In this document: positions 20,929 to 29,506 of the stretch, piece after piece | How the letters are laid out: every line of letters begins with the position of its first letter | Numbering within the stretch: the stretch's first letter is position 1 | Origin: Salticus scenicus | Lineage: Eukaryota > Arthropoda > Arachnida > Araneae > Salticidae | Assembly: GCA_963930645.1 (NCBI GenBank) | Contig: OZ005648.1 | Span: forward strand, 103,578,167 to 103,642,166 | DNA: 64,000 bases | Reading direction: 5' to 3' | The notes under the pieces: model-generated | Databases searched by the model: none | Seen by the model: only the letters and a program-made list of their open reading frames with translations | What the model was told of the DNA's origin: nothing | Made by a program: the position numbers and the translations under genes

Positions 20929-21435
20929 TTACAATTCCTGTCGCAACACGAGATAATTTTTCGGATTTAGTATCCGTAGAAAATTCTGAATATCTGCCGT
21001 AAATTGGTTTGTATCGCTGTTTAAGGGCGAAGTTTGCTCGTTTAGTTCAAATGTCATTTGGCTTTTTTCACTAGAAATAACGGCTTCATCGCCAGTTTTA
21101 GGTTGGTTTAAATTATAGGAGCTTGCTTCCTGTGACTTAATAATTTCTTGCGGTTTTTCCACCGGGTTCATTACTGCTTCCCACTGACGTTCGTGAGGGG
21201 GGAGAGAGCGGTCATGTTGTAATCTTAGTTTATCATACGGAGTGGCAAAAAGACTGATAATCCGACTTTTTAAGTCGTCATACGTTGGATTTGGGCCAAG
21301 CGAATGGCAGGCGATTAGTCTATGCCACTGTCGTGGTTCTCCTTGTAAAGAACATGCTAACCAGGCATAGTGTTTGGATCGATCGATGCTATGAACGCTA
21401 AAAAAATATTCAAGCTCCTCAAAGAATTGAAGCAC
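20929..21435 (-). pseudogene. gag: Gag-like capsid fragment of the LTR element
   Basis: The frame reads FFEELEYFFSVHSID, then KHYAWLACSLQGEP and QWHRL. This matches the general retrotransposon-Gag pattern (aromatic start, LxG-x-A/P-x-W core) seen in Ty3/gypsy elements of arthropods. No ATG precedes it: the frame is open upstream through a proline-coding C run (21468-21477 on the plus strand) into the primer-binding site and LTR. The first listed codon is GTG, so the N terminus was probably lost or starts unconventionally. It ends at a TAA (20929-20931) about 50 bp after the likely frameshift to the 20177-20905 frame. Confidence 0.65.
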
Positions 21436-21481
21436 ACTCGTGGTGCCGTCAAAAAATAGTTGCTCGGGGGGGGGGGGATTC

Positions 21482-21499
21482 GAGCAAAATTGGGCGCCA
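21482..21499 (-). promoter_or_regulatory. Primer-binding site of the gag-only LTR element
   Basis: The minus strand reads TGGCGCCCAATTTTGCTC one base after the 5' LTR. TGGCGCCCAA-type sites are common in Ty3/gypsy elements. Confidence 0.8.
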
Positions 21500-21500
21500 A

Positions 21501-22122
21501 TGTGGAGAATTTAACTTCTCCATGCTAATTTAACTTTAACTTGAATGCTGAAACTTGCTTAATTACTTAATAAAGTTATGAAATAACACAAAGTCAGATT
21601 TAACAAGATGAATGAGCTTTATTAAGAGCTTAACTAAAAAGGGTGGGCGCTGGACTTTAACTACATAAAATATCTTTATAACTTTCAATGGGCAGCCTCC
21701 TTAAACATTTTTACCCTTACTTCATTAATCACAATTAATTTTAACTACTATATTTACTCCATTAACTCCCTTTAACTATTAAGGGCAAGCAATCTTTCGA
21801 TTAGCAGGCGGATTCCCGGACTCTGCTATCTACTCGACTTATATCCAACTAGCTTTTACTCCAACTCACTCCGACTAACACCAACTCCAACTAACTCCCA
21901 TCATCCTCTCTCCAACTGACCTCTAAAAGCAATCCTCCTTCTACTTTTATACTATTCGCTTTCCAAACTACTTTATGAAATTAACATATTACAATTTACA
22001 ATTTTATCTTAGGGTTGGAACTAACTCTATTACTTAAATCATCGAATCTTACAACCTTCGTATTCATGTGTTACGCATCAAGTGCGAGTTTTAATTGTAG
22101 CATTACTTTGCTATACCTTACA
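21501..22122 (-). repeat. 5' LTR of the gag-only element
   Basis: The 622-bp LTR starts TGTAAGGTATAGCAAAG on the minus strand. The adjacent accc (22123-22126) is the right target duplication. Confidence 0.92.
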
Positions 22123-22235
22123 ACCCCTAATTCAAAATTCGACAAGATTTCCAAAAAGTTCATTTAATTTCCTGTTGAATGGTGTCTATTAATTTTTTCT
22201 ACTTCAATAAATAATGAAATTACAGCGAGTGCTGC

Positions 22236-22236
<1 letters not shown>

Positions 22237-22266
<30 letters not shown>
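22237..22266 (+). repeat. Poly-T tract inside the right TIR of element C
   Basis: An uninterrupted T run mirrors the A run at 4736-4772. Confidence 0.9.
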
Positions 22267-22345
22267 CGACTGTACGTTTAAGAAATTTATTTTTAGATAA
22301 TACTGGTGGAAGAGTCTTGAAAAACATCGGGCCGTGGGAACCCTG

Positions 22346-22482
22346 TGAATATACAATATATATATATATATTTCCTATTTCAATTTTTTAAAATTTTTTA
22401 ATATTATTCTTTTTACAAGTTTTGTATTTTAGCACATTCTATTACGCTTTAAATATTCATCCATATGTGATGTTTTTTTTTT

Positions 22483-22519
<37 letters not shown>

Positions 22520-22629
22520 GCATTGAGCGTATCATCAAATGCATAATTATTGTAATAATTTTTTTTTTACTATTAGACGCAAAATGAAAAGAAACACAAA
22601 CTCTCTCATTCTCTAAATATATATTTATA
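22346..22629. other. AT-rich gap with TA microsatellites
   Basis: TA runs lie near 22357-22370 and 22489-22513. No gene is seen. Confidence 0.6.
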
Positions 22630-23040
22630 CAGCGTAATTGGAAAACATCTTGCCAGAAATTTAAAGTGGTTTAGAAGAGACGAATATAAAAGAATCTGCC
22701 GTACAATGTGTGTCCGGGAATGCCGTTTGAAAGTGATAGAGAAAGCTGTGTAGATCAGTCGAAACAAACTTTAATGTGGGATTTTATTTTATTTTTATTT
22801 TATTTTCCATGATGGTAAACGGATATCTGCTAGTTCAGCATCCATGAAGCGCTGAACTCTGTATTAAATAAACCTAAGAAATGACAGCTCCCTCATTGTC
22901 GGCTGATTTCGACTGCCCTATGCAGTGCCATCTGTTACTTTCATGCAGTGTTTCCGGACACGTATTGTACTGCGAATCTTTTCATATTCGTTCCCTCTAA
23001 ACCCCTTTATATTTTGATCAAACATTTTTCGATCACCCTG
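22630..23040. mobile_element. TA-flanked MITE with about 120-bp TIRs (411 bp)
   Basis: The left end CAGCGTAATTGGAAAACAT and the inverse of the right end CAGGGTGATCGAAAAATGT are aligned. Similarity continues inward through GGTTTAGA, GAACGAATAT and GTACAATG(C)GTGTCCGG. TA flanks both sides (22628-22629, 23041-23042). It looks Tc1/mariner-like and has no coding frame. Confidence 0.75.
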
Positions 23041-24630
23041 TATATACGTATCTATATTTATAAATTTAAAAATTAGAAAAACAATTTACATTAATGGATA
23101 AATTGTATTATGGGTTACCACATCTGCATATATATTAAGTAGAACAATACCAAATAAATCGAGTAAATATTATGCATGTAAACTACAATGGTATCCAAAC
23201 TTATTAGAGCTCAACGTAGAAGTTATACATTTTCTTACCTCCTGTCTTTACTTTTCACAATTTCAGATTCCAGACTTTTGAGCACAAGTGACAATTTTAG
23301 CTTTTTTTTGGCTACAGAAAAATTTTAATATAAACTTTTTTATAACAGTTATCTATAACAGTTATCTATAGCAGTTATCTATAACTAGTTGTCAATAACA
23401 GTTTTTCACTGATTAAATAAAATAGAAATTTCTATTAAAAATTTTCGGTAACTCAAAATTGCTAAATTTGGCAAATTTGCACGGAAAATTTTGTAAAGAA
23501 CTTGTTATATATATTTCCGCGAAAATTTTGTCCGAATTTGTTAGTGAGGACCAATATTTATATAGATAATACAAATAATCTAATTCATTGTAAACGGGAA
23601 CAAAGGAAAAGTAGTTGTTGCTTTGATTTATACTATACGTGTTTCTGTAGTGTTCTGATGCATATGGTTAAAAAAATGGTTAATAAGTTAATAAACTAAA
23701 AATAAACTAGATAAAAATTGAAGCATGATAAGCAATGTTTATATATTTCATTTTTACTCTTTATTTAATATGCTAAGCACTATAGTAACATCAGTTAACT
23801 TCAGCTGAATTGTTCATCGTGTAAGATGATTCACAAAATACCAGCAGTAATTATATATCCCCCATGTTTTTAATTAAATGAATTTAAAAAATATGAATTG
23901 TATGACATGAAGAAGAAATTAATTCTATTTCAATAAACTGTAAATGGAATTTAACTGCCAAAATAGTCAACTAATATTATTTAAATTTAATAATGTGTTA
24001 ATATATTATTCACATATGTAAATTAACATATTTTACGTAGGTTATCTAATACGGAAATACTTCTATAGTCTACTTCTATATATTATATTATAATATTAAT
24101 GTATATATACATTATATATATACATTAAATCATTTATATGATTTCAATTTATCAGTGCAGTTTTTGAAATTAAACGCCAATACACATAAGTTCCGATTAT
24201 GAAAAAAAAAAAAATGTATAATTTTCTAGAAGCACACGAGATAAAAGTGCTTAAAAAAAGTAGTACTTTCACATTTTTTAAATTTTCTAACAAAAACCAT
24301 GCTAACTATTTTTTTTAAGGACTTCTTAAGTGATTAGTTTAAAGAGTTTTGTTTTTAATCATTTTTAAAAGCTTTGAATATCTTTACTTTTTAGAGTTGG
24401 CAGAGGAAATTAACCAAATATCTTTGCAACATCTGTTGAAAAAGTTCAGCTGCAATTACCAGTGAGATGTGTAATACATTATTTATTTTATAGGAGAAAA
24501 AAAAACTGAGCAGCCTTTCATTATTTTTTAGCATGAAAACTTCAAGTTTAAACTGTTAATTAGATTCTTAATTAATAATTAAAATTACTATGCTTTTATT
24601 CGCTGAAATGAGATTTAAAAAAAAAAAGCA

Positions 24631-24675
<45 letters not shown>

Positions 24676-25282
24676 CTTTGATTTTCCTTTAAAACGTTGT
24701 TTAAAATATTTTGAACTCGGCTCTCAGATGTTTTTTTGTTTTTTTTAACTATTTCATTTTCTAAGCCATCGAAATCTGTTTTAATTAGCTTTTAAATTTT
24801 CATTTAATTCATTCATAGGTCACAAAATAAAATGCAAAAAATTTATCAGTAATATGTAAAAATAAATATTACCTGATTATTAACAGCTATTTTTAATTTG
24901 AATTAATATTTCAAAAAGAAATAAAATATGATTAAACAATAGGCGTTTGTCCTACGTTATTTACCCCAAAATTTATTCAAGAAATTTAGAAAGATTTATT
25001 ATATTTTTAAATATATCATACGGAAAATATGGCATTAGAGTACAACATTACCAAAATACAAATTTCCTTAAATATGGGCTAGGACCTTTTAGAAAGACCC
25101 CCCGCGGAGGTTCCACCACCAAGGCCTGGGAGACTCGTGTAGTTAACTGGCCCTAATCGTGAATAATAATATAAAAATTACAAATATTTCTAGGCACTCT
25201 GAACAGCGGCCATTAAATTTCTGATGAGTTAAGGCCCGCCCCTCTGCCCTGTATTCGAGGCCTCCGTAGCGCAAAATTTAAG
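23041..25282. other. AT-rich stretch with poly-T, no gene recognised
   Basis: A T run of about 39 lies at 24633-24671. A short GC-richer patch at about 25080-25150 (ACCCCCCGCGGAGGTTCC, GGCCTGGGAGACTCG) looks like a fragment of a dispersed repeat I cannot name. Confidence 0.4.
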
Positions 25283-25580
25283 CAAAATAATGCACGACCG
25301 CAAGTTGTTTGTATTGACCGGACCTTCTTTGATACAGAATCTGTTTGACTGTTGCTCTGGCCAGCGCGTTCTCCTGATCTCGCACCAATGAAAATGACTG
25401 TTTAATCATTGAAAAGCGACTGGCCCCCCACCACTCACCAGTAACTTCGATCGATGAATTGTGGCATCGTGTTGAAGCTTCATGAAGTGTACCCGTACTC
25501 TACCCGTACATGTCATCCAATCGCTGTTCGATTCAATGCCTAGGCAGATATGTGCTGTTATTGCTCACACAGGTCGCTGA
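25283..25580 (+). pseudogene. Tc1/IS630-type transposase, C-terminal relic
   Basis: Several phrases of a Tc1-like DDE transposase are visible in shifting frames. QNNARPQVV at 25283 corresponds to the family's QDNARPH, so the second catalytic Asp is read as Asn. TFFDTESV is followed by a stop, then LWPARSPDLAP at about 25350; a short segment then diverges and the usual downstream Glu is missing. DELWHRVEA at about 25454 and SLFDSMPRQICAVIAHTGR at about 25520-25577 end at a TGA. Stops and frameshifts break the frame, so it is inactive. The sequence ending GTCAAGCAGTG-TA near 25728 may be the 3' terminal repeat. The N-terminal half was not found. Confidence 0.85.
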
Positions 25581-25776
25581 TTTATGTACTGTTTTCTCAG
25601 TACATATTACTCCAAATTTCCTGAAATTTTAATCAGTTGTTCTTCCTGCTATAATGTATGTGTCCAACAAATTTCATTCCGTTATTATCATTCCTTCTTC
25701 GTGTTGCATTTTCAATGTCAAGCAGTGTATATATATGTCTAATTAACAGTTTAGATACTCGATGCTTACCACTTAC

Positions 25777-26083
25777 CACTTTCGCGACCCCTGAAGTAGA
25801 TTCACGTCATTTGAAAATCTGTAACTCCACCAGTGGGCGTTTCTAACGCAATTTGTATGTTATTTATTTCTTAAATATATATAAAATATTTATATTTTTA
25901 CAATGAAATATGCTATGGGTAGAAATACTTTGATTAGAATATAATTATAATATGCATATATCCATTTGTAATATAAATGTGAACACAGATTTTTTTTTTT
26001 TTCTGAAATATTGTACGTGGGAGAATAACGCCCGCAGGCGGACCTTAGTGTCAAAAAGTCAAAATCATGCGGTCGCAAAAATG
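25777..26083. mobile_element. piggyBac-like MITE, copy 2, inverted relative to copy 1
   Basis: Ends CACTTTCGCGACC and GGTCGCAAAAATG, flanked by TTAC (decayed) at 25773 and TTAA at 26084-26087. The 307-bp interior matches copy 1 (6653-6957) in reverse orientation, including the AACGCCCGCAGGCGGACC block. Confidence 0.7.
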
Positions 26084-26087
26084 TTAA

Positions 26088-26679
26088 TCATCATGATTTT
26101 TTTTTTTTTAAAATTTATGTGCAATATTGTATTACAAGAGTAAATATATATATATTATATAATAGTCTCATCGAATTTTATTTGCTAATAAAATACCTTT
26201 TATATAATTGCACTTTATTTTTTAAGTACCTATAAAATAAATGGGTGTTTTCGCAGAAAATATTTTCGAAATATTAAAATATTAATATTTCGTAACATTT
26301 AAATTTTCGAAATATTACTAAAACAAACTTTATTGAATATGATTTCTTAATGATATAATCAATTAAATTAAAGTTTTCGTGTTTTACTCTATTAAACTTT
26401 CAAATTCATAGTTTATAGTAATTTTCGGTCATGAAGTTAAAAAAAATAACAAAAAAGTAAAATACGTTGTTTTTGTATAAAGATATCGATCTTCCCGATC
26501 ATAGCATATCACTCTTTCTAGAAAGCTATCATCGTTTTATTTAACAACAGAAATTTCGACGTTGGTATGAAGCACAATTGTCAAATCTGCAGATTTTGGC
26601 GAGAAACTTCATACCAAAAATTTTCTACAGCAATTTCCGCTGTATTTAATCGTAGAACCTAAATAGGGAGTATACCGAC
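26088..26679. other. AT-rich gap, no gene recognised
   Basis: A phrase CTTCATACCAAAAATTTTC near 26608 recurs near 35123, so a worn repeat fragment is shared. Nothing else is identified. Confidence 0.4.
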
Positions 26680-26751
26680 CAGTGTTGCCAGACTGTGCGA
26701 CTTTTTTATTTAACAGTCACCAATAATTTTGAAAAGTGATGTTTGATATAC

Positions 26752-27416
26752 CATAGCCTCCTATACAAGATGCCTTCCGCGTGGCTCGGAAACTTGGCGG
26801 TAGACAACGCCACCTGGTACAGATTGCGCGACTTTTTTATTCAACAGTCACAAAAAATGTTTAAAAGTGGGATTTGATACACATAAAAGAGGAATAGAAT
26901 AGAAGAAACATCGATTATATATATCATGTATCACTTCTTAAAATTATTTGTGACAGTTGAATAAAAATGTCGCGCAATTGTACCAGATGGCGCTGCCTAC
27001 ACTGTCAAAAATTTCTGTAAATTTAATTTAAATATTTATCCAGAGTCTCAGTAAATTTACAGTAATTCTTAGTTAAAAGTAAATAATCGAGATTCTCAAT
27101 CTCTATTCTGTATTTTTACCTAATTTTATTATTTGATTTTTTAAATAAAATTAAAAATGACTGTTTCTACTTTAGGAAAAGCATTATAAGTCTGAAATAT
27201 ATTCCTACCAATAATTAATTAAATTAATATTAGCTATTAAAGTGAATGTATAAAATAAGTTTTTTAACACCTTCGTTTATTTTTCTCTGTAATTTTACGT
27301 AAGACTTAAGTTAACAAATTACACAGAGTTTTCTGTTGAAATTTTTAACAGTGTACCGCTTGAACTTTTGCAATGTTTCCGAGCCACGCGGAAGGCATCT
27401 AGTTTAGGAGGCTATG
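26752..27416. mobile_element. CATAGCCTCC-end TIR element (665 bp) with nested MITE
   Basis: Near-perfect inverted ends of about 42 bp: CATAGCCTCCTATACAAGAT on the left against the inverse of ATCTAGTTTAGGAGGCTATG. They continue through GCCTTCCGCGTGGCTCGGAAAC. The flanking duplication gatatac is at 26745-26751 and 27417-27423. It contains a TTGCCAG-family-like palindrome (about 26813-26990) and the TA-flanked MITE at 27000-27353. No coding frame. Confidence 0.8.
27000..27353. mobile_element. TA-flanked MITE with CACTGT ends (354 bp)
   Basis: Ends CACTGTCAAAAATTTCTG and the inverse of GAAATTTTTAACAGTG, flanked by TA at 26998-26999 and 27354-27355. The ends resemble the 130-bp fold-back element at 46727. 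Mariner-like by target site. Confidence 0.7.
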
Positions 27417-27505
27417 GATATACATAATGGACGATTAATCTTCGATTACGTTCACGAAATATCACTTCTCAAAATTATTGGTGACTGTTGAATAAAAAAA
27501 GTCGC

Positions 27506-27565
27506 GACACTGATTCCGACAACACTGATTCTGGCAACATTGATTCTGGCAACACTGATTCCGAC
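27506..27565 (+). repeat. 15-bp tandem repeat, four units, at a MITE terminus
   Basis: The units are variants of AACACTGATTCTGGC / AACACTGATTCCGAC. Each joins the MITE end (ACACTG) to bases resembling the target duplication attccgac. Confidence 0.85.
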
Positions 27566-27703
27566 TTACAATTCGTTAGCCACTGTCCTTACACAGTGGA
27601 AGATGTGTAGCTTTTGTCACAAGCGCTTCCATCCCAAAGTGTCCGAGAATTTAGAAAATACTGGTGATAAACCTGATTTAAATTTTCAAAATGTAAGTAT
27701 GTA

Positions 27704-27990
27704 CAAAGCCTGATTAAGGGGGAAGCACACATTATCTCCGCTCTCACCGGAATATTTTTACAATTATTTGTTACTTCATGTCATAAAAATTCCACGCTTT
27801 GACGAGGAAATATTTTTTATAAAAAATGAACGGTGTAAAACAATCCAATTTACTCACCGTTATTAGACACCAGAATTCTTTTAAAATAATTTTTAATGAG
27901 AATTTTTTGTTTATTATAGGAGGAAAGTATTTGTTAAAAAATAACGGTGTAAGTATAAATAATCTGTGCTTCCCCCTTAATCAGGCTCTG
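27704..27990 (+). mobile_element. 287-bp hAT-like MITE (AGCCTGATTAAGG family), copy 1
   Basis: Ends CAAAGCCTGATTAAGGGGGA and TCCCCCTTAATCAGGCTCTG. A perfect 8-bp duplication agtatgta lies at 27696-27703 and 27991-27998. The open frame across it (27826-28191) continues into the neighbouring copy and is also partly shared by copy 2; no domain is seen and I read it as chance. Confidence 0.9.
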
Positions 27991-28028
27991 AGTATGTACG
28001 AAGTAACCGAGTTTTTGACACCTCTGTT

Positions 28029-28315
28029 CAAAGCCTGTTTAAGGGGGAAGCACACATTATCTCCGCTCTCACCGGAATATTTTTACAATTATTTTTTACT
28101 TCATGTCATAGAAATTCCACGCTTTGACGAGGAAATATTTTTTATAAAAAATGAACGGTGTAAAACAATCCAATTTACTTACCGTTATTAGACACCAGAA
28201 TTCTTTTAAAATAATTTTTAATGAGAATTTTCTGTTTGTTATAGGAGGAAAATATTTGTTAAAAAATAACGGTGTAAGTATAAATAATGGGTGCTTCCCC
28301 CTTAATCAGGCTCTG
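28029..28315 (+). mobile_element. 287-bp hAT-like MITE, copy 2
   Basis: Same family, length and orientation as copy 1, only 38 bp away. It has its own perfect 8-bp duplication cctctgtt (28021-28028, 28316-28323), so it is a separate insertion and not a tandem duplication. Confidence 0.9.
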
Positions 28316-28323
28316 CCTCTGTT

Positions 28324-28925
28324 TATAGCTAAAGGGACGTTGCGAACTTACCTTTCAAGGGTCATAGCGTCCTACATTTTTCATACCAGTATTTTTTTTT
28401 TTTATGCGTGTGTTCCTAGTATAACTACAATTAAATAAAAAAAATATATTATAAAGTATAATGCTATGAAAAAGGTAGAATGCTATAACACCTACCTTTT
28501 AATTTATTTCGCAATTGCCAAATTTTAGTCATTTTATTAGTACTCTTTCTGTAGAAATGTTGTTGCTTTATTTAAAGACTGAAATTCTTTAATTGAGTAG
28601 GACAAAGAAAAGTACCTCAAAATAGTGATATTCAAAAGGCGTAATATGTCATTCATTTATTAGCCAGACTATTTTGTTTATAGGTACAACTTTCAATTCG
28701 AAAATAATTCGTCTAATATGAAATGTAAAGTTTTTTCTTCTGTTATGTCATACGTAATAAATTTATTTTCGAAATATTTAATAAAAATAGTGAGCTAAAA
28801 TATCATTTAAATACGAATGATGTAAACCTTTTAGATACAGTAATTTTCAAAATTTTCAACCGCAATTTTAATAATGAGGTGAGAGCAATTCTTTTTAATT
28901 TAAAATATTTTATAAATTATGTACA
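28324..28925. other. AT-rich gap, no gene recognised
   Basis: No terminal repeats or long frames were identified. Confidence 0.5.
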
Positions 28926-29151
28926 CATACCTGTGAACATCATTATTAATAATCTGGAGAATTGTTAGCCACGCTTTTTTTTATTTTTTTTTTTTTTTTT
29001 TTTTTTACAATTCAGTAATATTTTAAAGTATTTTTCTCCTTATTTAATCTAAATTGCATTTCCAAAATTTTACTCTGTTAATTCAGCGGTGTGAAAAAAA
29101 GGCAAGGACTAACAACACTGCAGAATATAGATTAGAATGTTGGCAGGTATG
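28926..29151. mobile_element. GCCAAC-end family hAT-like MITE (diverged)
   Basis: CATACCTGTGAACAT at the left pairs with ATGTTGGCAGGTATG at the right. Inner GTTAGCCACGC and GCAAGGACTAAC pair. A T run has expanded within the left arm. No clear target duplication. Confidence 0.65.
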
Positions 29152-29506
29152 CGTGTATCCTTGTCACTTTATCATTATTATCATTATTATTTTATTACAG
29201 TGAAACCCCGATCTATCGTTTCCGCAACCATCATTTTCCCGCATTGATCGTTTTATTTCTAAGCTCCCTGTACAAATTGTATTTAAATAATGTTAACGGA
29301 ACCCGCATATATCGTACTTCAAAAAGTCATTTTCCCGCATTCATTGTTGTAAAATAATCTGACCAAGCGAGCCCATTTTCTGGGGACAGCCTTTATTTTG
29401 AAGTCATTTTTCTAAGTTTAAACAATTGTAGAAAGTAAATTATTAATGAATAAAATTTTATTTTTAGTTCTTATTTATTAGGAATTAAAAAATACATCCG
29501 TAATTG

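Larger units (their letters stand above)
17917..22122 (-). mobile_element. Non-autonomous gag-only LTR retrotransposon, 4206 bp, minus strand
   Basis: LTRs lie at 17917-18534 (618 bp) and 21501-22122 (622 bp). They differ by about four substitutions plus a 3-bp and a 1-bp indel. The 4-bp duplication accc is at 17913-17916 and 22123-22126. The primer-binding site begins TGGCGCCCAA and the polypurine tract GGGGGAGG abuts the 3' LTR. These fit a Ty3/gypsy-type element. The roughly 3-kb interior has only a broken gag-like frame at its 5' side and no protease, reverse transcriptase or integrase. It resembles the gag-retaining terminal-repeat class (TR-GAG) described in plants. Mobility would need pol from a full-length relative. 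Confidence 0.85.
4728..22272. mobile_element. Long-TIR element C, TA-flanked, carrying several nested elements
   Basis: The ends are CAGTCGGG + poly-A + GCAGCAC and the inverse (GTGCTGCG + poly-T + CGACTG), flanked by TA (4726-4727, 22273-22274) as in Tc1/mariner-type insertion. The terminal arms stay similar for several hundred bases and share blocks with A and B, such as GGGGTCGTC, CAATGGTAA, TTTATTTGAATTC and GGTGCTAATGTTAA. This makes C a diverged member of the same family. Roughly 3 kb of its own sequence is left after removing nested elements, and no transposase frame is recognised. It hosts MITEs at 5652, 5943, 6247, 6653 and 17729, element A, and the LTR element at 17917. Confidence 0.65.
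4644..22345. mobile_element. Palindromic CAGGGT-end MITE split by a 17.5-kb nested insertion
   Basis: The left arm (4644-4725) begins CAGGGTCCCTACGG. The right arm (22275-22345) ends CCGTGGGAACCCTG and is its inverted partner, with matching inner blocks TTTTTCAAG and TTCCACCA. With everything between the TAs at 4726 and 22273 removed, about 155 bp of fold-back MITE remains. I did not find a convincing target duplication outside it (tatatat on the left, tgaatata on the right). The alternative, that CAGGGT is the true end of element C, is less likely because relatives A and B end at CAGTC. Confidence 0.6.
26680..27557. mobile_element. hAT-like TTGCCAG-end MITE with nested insertions
   Basis: The left end CAGTGTTGCCAGACTGTGCG and the right end ...GGCAACACTG flank a composite. 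The near-duplication ataccgac (26672-26679) and attccgac (27558-27565) fits a hAT 8-bp duplication. It is interrupted after position 26744 by the CATAGCC-end element. Its right terminus has been expanded into a 15-bp tandem array (27506-27565). Confidence 0.7.

Noticed and set aside
27506..27565. CRISPR-like array
   Set aside because: Contiguous 15-bp units without spacers, in eukaryotic transposon DNA.
27826..28438. Overlapping 121- and 95-codon frames as a duplicated gene
   Set aside because: The repeated peptide is simply the translation of two adjacent 287-bp MITEs.
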